A stretch of 64,000 bases of DNA from Oxobacter pfennigii (GCF_001317355.1 NZ_LKET01000027.1:24095-88094); one strand, 5' to 3'; shown: positions 25,801-33,796, counted from the first letter of the stretch. Made by a program: numbers and translations. The notes: generated by a model not told the origin, from the sequence alone.

Positions 25801-28586
25801 TTTGTTACCAACAGCCTGACTATGGTACGAATCACCGCATCCAGCATCAGATAAGCCCTGTAAGGCATGAATATTAAAGTCAGGAGCGTCTGAATAAAGA
25901 TGCTTTTAAAGTCAAAGGCCGTTCTCGAGCTTAAGCTTTTAGTCCTGGTTCTGGCGATAACCGCATCTGCCATGCCGCAAAGTATGGGCAGGGCAATTGT
26001 AAGTATGGCAAAGCCGGTCCACAGCGATTTAAGCCCCGGCAGCACAGTGAATGTAAGAAAAATCAATATCACCTGGGCAGGGGAAATAAGACTGCGCCTT
26101 AAGTTATCGAAAATCTTCCACCGGCTTATGGCAGACAATGGGTTTTTAACATACTCGCCCTTCACGTCCTTTACCTTTGGCATCAGCCAGGGCAGAAGCT
26201 GCCAATCTCCCCTCACCCACCTGTGCATTCTGGCGGCATAGGAGTTATACTTGCTGGGGAATCCGTCTATTAACTCAATGTCAGTTACCAGCCCCGCCCT
26301 TATGTAAGAGCCCTCCAAAAGGTCGTGGCTAAGCACAGCATTCTCCGGGATATATCCCTTTAGCATGCTCTGAAAAATGTCTACGTCGTATATGCCCTTG
26401 CCGGTGAATATGCCTTCACCGAAAAGGTCCTGATACACATCGGATATTGCGTTGGTATATGGGTCGATTCCGCCTTTTCCCGCAAATATTCTGGAAAATA
26501 AGGATTTATTTGCATTCAAAACGCTGACATTAATGCGTGGCTGCAGTATTCCATAGCCTTCCAAAACCCTTTTTTGATTTTCATCCACTACCGCCCGGTT
26601 TAAAGGATGAGACAGGGTTCCGATGAGTTTTTTTGCCGCGCCTCTTGGCAGTTCGGTGTCCGCATCCAGCGTAATTACATATTTAACGGGCGGAATCTCC
26701 GATAAGTCATTGCTTTTTACATGATATGTAGTATCTTGTGCGCCTCTTAAGAGCTCATTGAATTCCATGAGCTTTCCTCTTTTTCTCTCCCATCCCATCC
26801 ATTTTCCTTCGGCAGGATTAAATTTCCTGTACCTGTGGAAAAAATAAAAAATATCATTATCAGCGGCGTATTTTTGATTGAGCCTGTAAACCTCCTCCAA
26901 GGCGGTCTTGATTATATCCTCATCCCCCGGCATTTCCTTTTCCTTGGCATCGGTAAAGTCTCCCAGGATGCCAAAATAAAGATTCTTATCCTGGTTTGCA
27001 AGATAATATACCTCCAGCTGCCCGAACAATTCCTTTACCCTTATCTTATTGGGAAGAAGGGTGGGCACCACAACCATTGCAGTGCAGTTCTCAGGTATTC
27101 CTTCCTTAAGCTCCAGTTTGGGCAGGAATGACGGGGTTAATATATGGGTGACAACCCAGTTGACTATGCCGACGCCCAGTTCGCTTGCCGGCAAAAGCGC
27201 CGCAAGGGCGCATAAAATAAGCACGGCAGCACTTTGCCCATCAGCCGCTTTGTAGTTTGCAAATGCCAATGTAAATGAAATGATCAAAGTCAGTATTGAA
27301 ACAGACCACAGGTATATCAATGTTGGATACAGCTTTAAAAGCTTTATGAATTTTTTCCACGGCCCCGGCTTATAGCCAACGATCTCTTCTAATTTTTTTC
27401 TGCCGCTGCCTAAGATGTAATAGCCGACATGGTTTATCCTTTTATCATCATCCTCAGGTGCACTTAAAGCGCAGTCCAATGCCTTTTGGGCCACCATGGA
27501 TTCGGAAATCCGTAAATCCTTTGCCATCAATTCTATTTCGTGGCGGTAGCAGTCCCTGCTTTCAAAATCCATGCGGCTGTAAACACCCGCCGGGTCCTCC
27601 TCAAGAATTTGTTCAACGGGACTGAGCTTTTCAAATATGTTGTTCCAGCCAAGATTCGATATGAGCCTTAAGCTGGTTATGGTGTTGCCTATGGATATCT
27701 GCCTTTTAGCCTGTTCCTGGTGCTCAATTGCTATGACTTCCGAGGACTTGGTATCCTTGGAAGCCAGTTTGTCATCTATCAATGCCATAATTGCGCCTGT
27801 TTCACCGCTGTGCCGCCTTATCCTCACTAACAGCCGCTCGGCAAAGGAATGGCTCATAAACTCCATATCCTTGGTAATTGAGTTGATTTCAGCTGCAACG
27901 GTGTTTATATCAACATTGTCTCTTAATATGGAATCAGCCAGGTCATCCGCCAGGCTTTTCTCTCCCTGGGATTTTAATATTTCTTCGCATAAATTCCTTA
28001 TAAACTCAATCAAGGCGACGCGAAGCATTATGGGCACTGCCCATAATTCTCCGCTGGTCAGCTGGGATTTTGACTGATAAGCCTTTAAAAAATTAATTAA
28101 AAGCCGCTCATCTATCCGCCCGTCAGTATGGGATACAACCTCAAATGCCAGGCTGTACACCCTCGGATAGCCTTTGTGTTCTCCGTTTAAAATGCTGGGA
28201 AGCGCTGCATAATATCCCTTTGGAAATGACAATCTTATTTCCTTTACCTGCTCTTCGATGACATAGAAATTGTCAAAAAGCCACTCGGCGGCAGGGGCGA
28301 CAGGACGCCTCTTTGACACCTCGGAATTTAGCTCTTTATATGTTTTTGCTATGTATTCAAAATTTTCGTTAAGCCTTGGTATGAGCCTCTTTGAAGATTT
28401 GGTTTTTGATGAAACCGCATGGCTCAGCGCTATTTCCATACTGTGCTTTTCTAATTCTTCTATATTAAGAATGGCTGCCCATGTGTGAGGGATGGTGTCG
28501 TTTTTTACTTTCATGCAATTGTAAAGATTCACCGCAAGGACAGCTATGACGATTATAAAAAGTACAATTAATATAATTAAAAGCAT
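19878..28586 (-). CDS. Cyclic beta-1,2-glucan synthase (NdvB/Cgs type)
   Basis: Giant multidomain membrane enzyme of about 2900 residues that makes, closes and trims cyclic beta-1,2-glucan from UDP-glucose. In order: N-terminal helix; about 420-490 two helices; a GT84 transferase with DADTELPRG (about 645), GEGIFTGKGIYDVD, SHDLLEG and RMHRWVRGDWQLLPW (about 795); several helices to about 995; a glucoamylase-like domain (to about 1600, with VRSFMVHHHGMSLISLNN); and GH94 phosphorylase-like repeats. The last holds QSGGAYGFRDQLQDAMA, HWWHPVTDRGIRTRFSDD and GSGDWNDGM (about 2595) with the catalytic Asp. ATG 28586 with GGGAG upstream is preferred; TTG 28607 has no ribosome site. Monocistronic. Best known in Gram-negatives, but found in some Clostridia. 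Confidence 0.93.
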   Translation of the reverse strand: MLLIILIVLFIIVIAVLAVNLYNCMKVKNDTIPHTWAAILNIEELEKHSMEIALSHAVSSKTKSSKRLIPRLNENFEYIAKTYKELNSEVSKRRPVAPAAEWLFDNFYVIEEQVKEIRLSFPKGYYAALPSILNGEHKGYPRVYSLAFEVVSHTDGRIDERLLINFLKAYQSKSQLTSGELWAVPIMLRVALIEFIRNLCEEILKSQGEKSLADDLADSILRDNVDINTVAAEINSITKDMEFMSHSFAERLLVRIRRHSGETGAIMALIDDKLASKDTKSSEVIAIEHQEQAKRQISIGNTITSLRLISNLGWNNIFEKLSPVEQILEEDPAGVYSRMDFESRDCYRHEIELMAKDLRISESMVAQKALDCALSAPEDDDKRINHVGYYILGSGRKKLEEIVGYKPGPWKKFIKLLKLYPTLIYLWSVSILTLIISFTLAFANYKAADGQSAAVLILCALAALLPASELGVGIVNWVVTHILTPSFLPKLELKEGIPENCTAMVVVPTLLPNKIRVKELFGQLEVYYLANQDKNLYFGILGDFTDAKEKEMPGDEDIIKTALEEVYRLNQKYAADNDIFYFFHRYRKFNPAEGKWMGWERKRGKLMEFNELLRGAQDTTYHVKSNDLSEIPPVKYVITLDADTELPRGAAKKLIGTLSHPLNRAVVDENQKRVLEGYGILQPRINVSVLNANKSLFSRIFAGKGGIDPYTNAISDVYQDLFGEGIFTGKGIYDVDIFQSMLKGYIPENAVLSHDLLEGSYIRAGLVTDIELIDGFPSKYNSYAARMHRWVRGDWQLLPWLMPKVKDVKGEYVKNPLSAISRWKIFDNLRRSLISPAQVILIFLTFTVLPGLKSLWTGFAILTIALPILCGMADAVIARTRTKSLSSRTAFDFKSIFIQTLLTLIFMPYRAYLMLDAVIRTIVRLLVTKRNLLEWETAADAEARLKCDTKSFFTRMWAAPVIAVLLLISVLTVSPVNLSGTLVFVILWVASPTIAQFISLADDHKKPLLNKDDIYELRRLSRKTWRYFEDFAGQAENYLPPDNYQEEPDRGAAHRTSPTNMGLLLASILCARDLGYISTKEMLEKTENTFKSLEKLDTWKGHFYNWYDTKTLQPLRPLYVSTVDSGNFVGCLMVLKEGLKEYLKRPLIDAAFIDGIFDTLELLKDDLGYEDEVISLMSYFKGAAGSPAGWFKALTDFKNKKSEIERALNLGNSPWNYKVDSMIASLEDELMDAMPWVKLTETMSCALRGSENKIRIKVNDVIDKIAKDTSPAGLCKNYRLVMADINSIMGEAKEPEASKWLREFKDSVMKAYLNCNKILSTGKILWEAAEKMTAGCDFKPLFDEGRQLFAIGYSIEEEQLNKSYYDLLASEARQTSFIAIAKGDVPERHWFRLGRQLTLLDGTKGLVSWSGTMFEYLMPLLFMKNYKNTLMDETYNFVVAGQKEYGNLRRVPWGVSECGYYGFDASLNYQYKAFGVPKLGLKRGLINDIVIAPYATILALMVDPVSAMKNIRELKKEDLMGAYGFYEAIDYTPGRVPVDKKGAIVRSFMVHHHGMSLISLNNFLKDNIMQERFHRDPKIKATELLLQEKMPGRIVLTKDVEDEIYPVGKIAKPVEDYAKVIKEPVLPFPDAHIISNGAYSVIVSNSGTGLSRKEDTVITRWREDSVLDTYGMFFYIQNINSNNVWSAAYEPYKVMPEEYRVVFSADKVEFQRVDGSIDTHMEISVSPEDNAEIRRISLTNHSDHARVIEVTSYFEVVLSRQSADTAHTAFNKLFVRTEYVDKYNSLLATRRPRSLEEKPVWLVHTVAVEGETIGPVQYETDRLKFLGRNRDLSNPAAMDVDHPLLNSIGPVIDPIMSLRRRVRIKRGETVKLVYTTGIAASREGVMELAGKYSEMPASNRAYELAWTKSQMESGFLNLRNSEVETYQKMVAHLLYVSPLRRTREDVLKKNVKGQSGLWPHGISGDVPVLLVALSKIDEIDVVQEALKAHEFLRHKGFAVDLVILNEDAGSYIQTLQRHLEDVVAASHGRDMQNRPGGVFLRQANTMEPEERVLLYTAARIVLKGELGSIAKQLRLKHIENAVPAIEDVNRPRKSYPPFKETVNGLVFNNSLGGFKKDGSEYVIQINEDTNTPAPWSNVISNEGFGCIVTESGSGYTFAENSREYKITPWYNDPVADPPGEVLYIKDAEDLDVWSVTANPIREKEPYVVRHGFGYTVYSHVSHGIKQEMTVFVPKSGKIKIMHVKLKNISDRPRSLRVCYYMRPVLGVTDQITAPYIVSEVDEGTGALLLRNTYSDDFAGRYVCIDTSAIERNVTGDRAEFIGRGKSLECPVGLYRNNLSGKVGAGFDPCGAMEISLILEEDEEKELVFTLSQGVNREEALNTSLRYRDLSEVKSAFDEVKAMWVKKLQTIQVSTPDNSLNIMVNGWLMYQTIASRFWARSAFYQSGGAYGFRDQLQDAMAISFVSPESTRGHILYSAAHQFLEGDVQHWWHPVTDRGIRTRFSDDLLWLPYVTADYISVTGDYSILDETAPFLEDEPLDEKEDERYNKPRVSGQAGTIYDHCLRAIDRSLKFGEHGIPLMGSGDWNDGMSTVGNKGRGESVWLGWFLYKILNNFAPICRRKGDNDKADSFIETAKTIVNNIEKNAWDGSWYRRAYFDDGTPLGSASNSECKIDSLAQSWSVISEGGKEYRSIEAMGALEQYLVKRDEGLIMLLTPSFDKSELEPGYIKAYVPGVRENGGQYTHAAVWVVLAFAMLGNGNKAWELFNMINPINHSTTALDTARYKAEPYVMAADVYAVEPHVGRGGWTWYTGASGWMYRVCIEHILGLKIRGDKLMIDPCIPKEWGEYSMKYNYQDTQYIITVKNPYGTNHGVKKVYLDGGVVEDNIIPLTNDNRDHHIDVLM

Positions 28587-28710
28587 AGTATTATGTCTCC
28601 CATTCAACTCATTTTTTGTCTCATGGTTTTATAATACCCATAAAAAAATTTTTAATTAAATTTAACAAAAAAATGTGCTGAATCTCAGGCTCATAACTAT
28701 TATCATCAGC

Positions 28711-28740
28711 ACAAAAAGCAGCCTTTTTCAAAGGCTGCCC
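28711..28740 (-). terminator. Terminator on the minus strand
   Basis: GCAGCCTTT / AAAGGCTGC stem followed on the minus strand by TTTTTGTG. It lies downstream of the DUF1015 gene, with the 200-bp repeat in between. Confidence 0.7.
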
Positions 28741-28831
28741 TGTTAAAGTGCTTTATGAGGTTGTAAGATTAGCCATATTTTCTGTGAGGCATCAGTTATA
28801 TGATCAGAGTGTAAAATTAAGAACCAGCCTA

Positions 28832-29028
28832 AATATGATGGAAGGAACATTGCGAAGTGGCTGTAGAAGCTGTTAACGAGACGCAGGGAAGCTGCATCAT
28901 TGTTTGAGTAAAGCAAGCTATGGTGATAGGTTGGTGACATTCCTCAAAAAAACGAGGAGTGTCACCTTGCCTTAACAGTCGAGTTTTACAGCTTCTAAGC
29001 TACGTAGCCGTGAATGGAATCATATTTA
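28832..29028 (+). repeat. ~200-bp structured repeat, copy A
   Basis: Noncoding element that aligns over its full length with the inverted copy at 33572-33770. Shared blocks in order: AATATGATG, GAACA-TGCG, CTGTTAAC, TTGTTTGAG, AGCAAG-TATGG, a hairpin, TACGTAGC and GAATCATATTTA. The hairpin GGTGACATTCCTC...GAGGAGTGTCACC (28933-28966) has paired base changes against copy B. No reading frame is kept between copies. It occupies the gap between the DUF1015 gene and its terminator. Confidence 0.85.
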
Positions 29029-29038
29029 TGCTGGTTTA

Positions 29039-30286
29039 TTATTTAAGCTCGTGAATAAAGAGGCCGCTTCTTAGCTTTGGCTCGAACCAGGTGGATTTTG
29101 GAGGCATAACCATGCCGGCATCGGCTATAGCCATCAAATCAGAAATGGTGGTTGGATACATGGAAAAAGCCACGCCATAGCCTCCCTCTACTCTTCTTTC
29201 CAGTTCTTTTAAGCCCCTTATCCCGCCTACGAAGTCAATTCTTTTATCCGTCCTTGGATCTTCTATTCCGAGGATTGGATTCAGCAAATTGTTCTGCAAT
29301 ATGGATACATCAAGCGAATCCACCGGGTGATTTTCATCAAATGTCTTTTCCTTGGCAGTTAAAATGTACCATCTTTTGCTTAAGTACATTCCAAAGGTGT
29401 GCTTGCAGGCAGGCTTATACTGTCCTGAGCCTTTATATTCATCAACGTAAAATCCCTCGGAAATCTCAATTAAAAACTCCTTGTCAGTCAGTCCGTTCAA
29501 GTCTTTTACAACCCTGTTATAATCCATAATATATAATTGCTCGTCGGGGAAAAGCACCGATAAAAAGTAGTTGAATTCCTCGCTGCCATCGTAATCAGGA
29601 TTTTCGTCCCTTCTCATTAAGCCTACCTTGACAGCCGATGCCGCTCTGTGATGGCCGTCGGCAATGTATAAATAATCTATGCCTTTAAAAATATCTGCAA
29701 GTTCCTTAATAATATCATCATTGTCAATTGCCCAGATGGTGTGGGAGACGTTGTCCTCAGCCACAAAATCGTATGCTGCTTTATTATTTGATGTCCAGCT
29801 GTCAATTATGCTGTTAACCCGGGCCTTTGCCCTATACAGCATGAATATGGGGCCGGTATTGGCGTTGCAATAATCCACGTGGTTTATTCTGTCCTTTTCC
29901 TTGTCCGCCCTGGTGTGTTCATGCTTTTTTATGACATCCTTCATGTAATCATCAATGGATGTACAGGCAACAAGCCCGGTCTGTGCACGCCCATCCATCA
30001 CCAGCCTGTATATATATAAGTTGTCCCTCTGATCCTTGTTTAAAATACCTTTATCAATCATTGAATAGAGATTGTCCCTTGCCTTTTCATATACGCTTTT
30101 GTCATATATATCAACGGATGGCTCCAGGTCGATTTCCGCTTTATCAACGTGCAAAAACGAAAACTCATTTCCTGTTACCATCTTCCTTGCCTCATTGCTG
30201 TCCATAACATCATAAGGAAGGGCTGCCACTTTTTCAGCCAGTCTGGTCTCAGGTCTTATTGCCTTGAATGATTTTATAATAGCCAT
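29039..30286 (-). CDS. DUF1015 family protein (SerB-linked HTH-like family)
   Basis: A 415-residue cytoplasmic protein of the DUF1015 family. The N-terminal IKSFKAIRPETRLAEKVAALPYDVM, the central YLYIADGHHRAASAV motif, and EEFNYFLSVLFPDEQLYIMDYNRVV are diagnostic. In other Clostridia the gene is often near serine biosynthesis genes, and a role as regulator or kinase partner has been suggested, but no activity is established. Here it is alone on the minus strand, with copy A of the 200-bp repeat directly after its stop codon. Start ATG 30286 is preceded by AGGAGAGAT. Confidence 0.88.
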   Translation of the reverse strand: MAIIKSFKAIRPETRLAEKVAALPYDVMDSNEARKMVTGNEFSFLHVDKAEIDLEPSVDIYDKSVYEKARDNLYSMIDKGILNKDQRDNLYIYRLVMDGRAQTGLVACTSIDDYMKDVIKKHEHTRADKEKDRINHVDYCNANTGPIFMLYRAKARVNSIIDSWTSNNKAAYDFVAEDNVSHTIWAIDNDDIIKELADIFKGIDYLYIADGHHRAASAVKVGLMRRDENPDYDGSEEFNYFLSVLFPDEQLYIMDYNRVVKDLNGLTDKEFLIEISEGFYVDEYKGSGQYKPACKHTFGMYLSKRWYILTAKEKTFDENHPVDSLDVSILQNNLLNPILGIEDPRTDKRIDFVGGIRGLKELERRVEGGYGVAFSMYPTTISDLMAIADAGMVMPPKSTWFEPKLRSGLFIHELK

Positions 30287-30391
30287 TAAAATCTCTCCTG
30301 TTCTGGTTAAACTCCAACCATTCTATATTTCTATAAATTTTATCAGATTTTGATGGACTTTACTATACTAAAGTTTAAAAACGGCAGGTAT

Positions 30392-30630
30392 GTCCTAATT
30401 GTGTCAAATAATTAACAATCACGAATCGTCCCTTGACCCATTTTTGCCTTTTAAGGGCAAGTCCCAATTATGTCAAAATAATCAATAATTGTTAACCGTC
30501 CCCAAGCACCCCAAGCACCAAGCAACTTCCCCAGGCGACTTCGGTCCTAAATGACTAGACGACTTTAATAAACCCAATGAGGAGCATGTCCTAATTGGGT
30601 TAAAAAGACAAATAGTTGTGAACCGTCCCC
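30392..30630 (+). repeat. Three ~42-bp REP-like direct repeats
   Basis: Units at 30392-30432, 30461-30503 and 30588-30630 share the pattern GTCCYAATTRTGTCAAA-AAT...AACCGTCCC(C). The second ends in GTTAACCGTCCCC, exactly the core seen around the RAYT gene 11 kb away. Between units there are only short unique stretches. They fill the gap between the DUF1015 and HAD genes; no gene is seen. Confidence 0.8.
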
Positions 30631-30637
30631 TTCCAGG

Positions 30638-30677
30638 AATAAAAATAAGTGTTGCGGAAGCAACACTTATTTTTATT
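30638..30677 (-). terminator. Terminator of the HAD hydrolase gene
   Basis: 18-bp perfect inverted repeat (AATAAAAATAAGTGTTGC and complement) with a GGAA loop, overlapping the stop codon; AT-rich on both outer sides so it can act in either direction. Confidence 0.85.
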
Positions 30678-31551
30678 CCCGGTGGAATTCCCCATCGAAG
30701 ATGAGTTTTTGGATGGCATAGGCGGCGCCATGGTCGTCGTTTGATTTTGTGTGAAAGGAGCATGCCGCCTTGACTTCGTCTACGGCGTTATCCATGGCGA
30801 CGCCGCAGCCGGCATATACAAGCATTGGCATATCGTTGTAGTTGTCTCCCATGGCTATTATTTCTTCACGTTTGATGCCTTTTAAATCCGCCAGCTCTTT
30901 TAGGGCTGTTCCCTTTGTGACGCCCTCCACCCCTACTTCTACGTTGTAGTAATTGGAGGATGTGATATCGACATGGGGTATGCCTTTAATGCTTTCCTTG
31001 AATTTAGCCAGAGCTTCCTTATCCGTTGATGATACCTGTATTTTATAAAAGCCGCCTTTTTTTGAAGCCGCAAAGGCAGCCAGATTTCTCTTGACGTTTA
31101 CTTCGGTAAAATAAAGCCTTTTTATTCCCCTGATTATTTTTCTTATGCTGAACTGGCTGCTTACAGCGCTTTTGGAATAGTTCTTAAGTACTTTTAAAAG
31201 GTCAAACCTGCTCTTTGTGTAAATGTAATTATCATCATATATATGATAATATATGTTTGCTTTTTCCGCCCTTTTTATAATAGCGTTCAAGCTGTCCCTG
31301 TTTATATAATGAGTCTTTACGATATTTCCGTTTTCATCGGCAACCTGGGCTCCGTTGCACCCTATAACGGAACATTTTATGCCGCTTTCCTTTAATATGC
31401 TCTTTGCTGAAACGTAGGGCCTGCCGGTAACTATGGCAAATTCCACTCCGCTTTTCATAGCCTCTTTTATTGCATCTGCATTTTCTTTGGAAATTTCCCC
31501 CGAGCTGTTAAGCAAAGTCCCGTCCATGTCGGACACAATGAGCTTATACAA
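30673..31551 (-). CDS. Cof-type HAD-superfamily phosphatase
   Basis: A 292-residue HAD hydrolase of the IIB (Cof) group, which removes phosphate from sugar phosphates or cofactors such as FMN. Motif I is DMDGTLLNS, motif II lies in FAIVTGRP, and motifs III/IV are the lysine of EEIIAMGDNYNDMPML (GDxxxD). The cap domain is between. TTG 31551 is the chosen start: GAGGTG lies six bases upstream and the protein then begins MYKLIVSDMDGT, as usual; GTG 31560 overlaps the ribosome site. It lies downstream of the FtsA-like gene with only about 30 bases between them, so they may be co-transcribed. Confidence 0.93.
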   Translation of the reverse strand: MYKLIVSDMDGTLLNSSGEISKENADAIKEAMKSGVEFAIVTGRPYVSAKSILKESGIKCSVIGCNGAQVADENGNIVKTHYINRDSLNAIIKRAEKANIYYHIYDDNYIYTKSRFDLLKVLKNYSKSAVSSQFSIRKIIRGIKRLYFTEVNVKRNLAAFAASKKGGFYKIQVSSTDKEALAKFKESIKGIPHVDITSSNYYNVEVGVEGVTKGTALKELADLKGIKREEIIAMGDNYNDMPMLVYAGCGVAMDNAVDEVKAACSFHTKSNDDHGAAYAIQKLIFDGEFHRE

Positions 31552-31582
31552 ACAAACCACCTCTTTTATTACGTCCGGATGA

Positions 31583-33475
31583 TTACTTTTCCCAGAACAC
31601 CTCTATTATATCACCATTTTTTAATTTATCCGAGAATCCCGCATCTTTTCCGTTTAATTTCAGCTTGATGTTTCCTGCAGGCTTAGATAAATCAAAATCA
31701 TATTTGTTGAAGATATCCACAAAAATTTTGTTGTCGCCTTCCAAAGCTATATTCTTTCCATTGACGGTGACATTTATGGTATTGACCTGAGGCATAATTT
31801 CCGCAGCTGCAGCCTGCTTCTCTTTACTTTCCGAAACAGCTCCTGCCAGGTCAGCCGCTGCTTCTCTGACTGCTTCTTTAACTCTTACAGGAACACCTAT
31901 CTGAATTTCATCATTATCCTTTATTATATATAAACCATCTTCTTCTTTTCCGTTAACTTTTATAACCTCATCATCCACATTTATTCCGTATTTATATGCT
32001 GCCTTAATTATGGAGTATTCCGCATCCTCGCCGTTCAGTGCATTCTTAATGACTATAAAATCTCCGCTGTTAACTATAGTCTCCAGATTAGCCGGCTTGT
32101 CGTTTATGAACATTTCCGGCGGCGACGGCGGCCCTCCCGATATTTTTCTTGATGCACCGTTTAACGTAAATTTTACGCCTTTTCCGCTTCTGCCCATCAA
32201 ATTTGTCGGATCGTAGCCAATCAAGCCCAAAACCTCCACAATTGTGAGGTTTTCGGTATTAAACAGCCTGTATTCCCTGCCGTTTACGTACACGTTTATG
32301 AAATCATGTCCGGCTTTTTTAAAGGCAGTCATGGCTATACCTATGACGGTAACGCCTTCCGGTCCCTCTATTATCAAGTTGCTGCCGTCTATGTTCTGGA
32401 TGGAATCCGTCTTTTTAACGGTAATCCTCTGCCTGTCCATTCCAAGCTCAGCTGCTGCAGCATCTATTAAATTAATGGTCTGGCTTCCGCCTCCAACGAA
32501 AAATATGGCTCTCGGCGCTTCACCGTTAAACTGTAAAATAGATTTTGATATTTCTCCGGCCAGCCTTTTTATGGTACCATCGATTGCTTGTATAACCTCA
32601 CCGGTCTCAACTGTGTTTTTCATGCCCGTTATATCTTTGAAGCTTACTTTTTTCTTTTTAGCCAGGCTTCTTTTTATTCCTTCAGCCGTATTAAAGTCCA
32701 CAAGGTATTTCTCTGCAATAGCCTCGGTTACCTCATCCCCGGCTACAGGCACCATTCCGTAAGCGGCTATGTATCCTTTTTTTGTAATAGCGATGTCCGA
32801 CGTCCCGGCGCCGATATCCACCAGAGCCAGATTAAGCATCCTGATATTCTCCGGCACTACTGCCTCGATTGCCGCTATAGGCTCTAATGTCAGGCTGGCA
32901 ACGGATAAGCTGCATAAATCCAGCACCCTGTATAGTCCGTTTACAACGGATTGAGGCAGGAAGGTCGCCAAAACATCGGCACCTATGTATCTGCCTCTGT
33001 GGTTAAGTAGGTTTGTCATGGTGTATCCGTTTAAATAATATGAAATTATGCTGTAACCAACACAGTAAAAATGATCCTTTTCATTTGTTGATTCTTCTTT
33101 TATAATCCTGCTGGCCTCGCTTACTCCCTGAAACTCCAACCCGCTTATTGTAACGCTGTCTATATCCATATCATCTAAAAGGTCCTGCTCTACATGGACA
33201 CATTTTGTCTTCAATGCCCTTCCCGCGGCAGCAATGGCGGCTTCCTTCAAAGTATACCCGATTTTGTCCTCCAGTTCTCTTTTTACCTTCATAACAATCT
33301 GGGCAACTTTTTCAACGTCATGAACCTGTCCGTCAATCATGGACCTGCTGTCATGCTCCACCATGCTTTCAGCCACAATCTTTACAGAAGTAGCCTCTCT
33401 TTTGCACACTATTCCTATTACGCTTCTTGTTCCTATATCCAGGGCAAATATATGGTTATTGTTTGACGTATCCAT
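31583..33475 (-). CDS. FtsA/PilM-like actin-fold ATPase with C-terminal extension
   Basis: A 630-residue protein of the actin-like ATPase superfamily as in FtsA. Phosphate-1 motif is FALDIGTRSVIGIV; phosphate-2 NLALVDIGAGTSDIAITKKG; adenosine motif PRAIFFVGGGSQTINLIDAAA. The SHS2-like insert lies about 80-190. It lacks the C-terminal membrane helix peptide of true FtsA; instead residues about 400-630 hold ubiquitin-like or S4/FHA-like beta repeats (NVYVNGREYRLFNTENLTIVEVLGLIGYDPT; INVTVNGKNIALEGD). This long form is found in Clostridia, probably beside a canonical FtsA elsewhere. ATG 33475 has GAGGTG eight bases before it. A role in shape or division is likely but unproven. Confidence 0.83.
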   Translation of the reverse strand: MDTSNNNHIFALDIGTRSVIGIVCKREATSVKIVAESMVEHDSRSMIDGQVHDVEKVAQIVMKVKRELEDKIGYTLKEAAIAAAGRALKTKCVHVEQDLLDDMDIDSVTISGLEFQGVSEASRIIKEESTNEKDHFYCVGYSIISYYLNGYTMTNLLNHRGRYIGADVLATFLPQSVVNGLYRVLDLCSLSVASLTLEPIAAIEAVVPENIRMLNLALVDIGAGTSDIAITKKGYIAAYGMVPVAGDEVTEAIAEKYLVDFNTAEGIKRSLAKKKKVSFKDITGMKNTVETGEVIQAIDGTIKRLAGEISKSILQFNGEAPRAIFFVGGGSQTINLIDAAAAELGMDRQRITVKKTDSIQNIDGSNLIIEGPEGVTVIGIAMTAFKKAGHDFINVYVNGREYRLFNTENLTIVEVLGLIGYDPTNLMGRSGKGVKFTLNGASRKISGGPPSPPEMFINDKPANLETIVNSGDFIVIKNALNGEDAEYSIIKAAYKYGINVDDEVIKVNGKEEDGLYIIKDNDEIQIGVPVRVKEAVREAAADLAGAVSESKEKQAAAAEIMPQVNTINVTVNGKNIALEGDNKIFVDIFNKYDFDLSKPAGNIKLKLNGKDAGFSDKLKNGDIIEVFWEK

Positions 33476-33571
33476 CAAGGCAGCACCTCATCTTTACTCG
33501 GTTTCCTTATATTTCTACTTAATTATACAATAACTTGCCTTTGCCCTTCAAGTTTTCTAGATTTACTATCT

Positions 33572-33770
33572 TAAATATGATTCATTAACTGCTACGTGAC
33601 TATGAGATTGTAAACTTGGCTGTTTTTAATATTAAGGGACACTTCTCACTTTGTTGAGAAATGTCCCCAGCTTATTGCCATAACTTGCTGTCGCTCAAAC
33701 AACGGCACAGCTTTCCTTCGCCTAGTTAACAGTCTCTATAGCAACTCCGCAGTGTTCATTTCATCATATT
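33572..33770 (-). repeat. ~200-bp structured repeat, copy B (inverted)
   Basis: Inverted partner of the element at 28832-29028. On the minus strand it begins AATATGATG and ends GAATCATATTTA, like copy A. Its hairpin GGGGACATTTCTCA...TGAGAAGTGTCCCT (33635-33668) has the same position but changed pairs. Together the copies flank a 4.5-kb block with the DUF1015, HAD and FtsA-like genes. This is the main content of the gap before the next gene. Confidence 0.85.
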
Positions 33771-33796
33771 AAGATAGCTCCCTTGAAACATACTAA

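Noticed and set aside
28743..28940. 65-residue minus-strand frame in copy A of the 200-bp repeat
   Set aside because: The frame is not kept in copy B although the nucleotide sequence is, so the element is noncoding.
30392..30630. Three spaced repeats as a short CRISPR array
   Set aside because: Repeats are imperfect, spacers differ widely in length (28 and 84 bases), and the ends match the REP family.
28832..33770. Inverted ~200-bp repeats as IS ends of a compound transposon
   Set aside because: No transposase gene or known IS terminal motif was found, and target-site duplications could not be seen; kept only as an inference in the findings.
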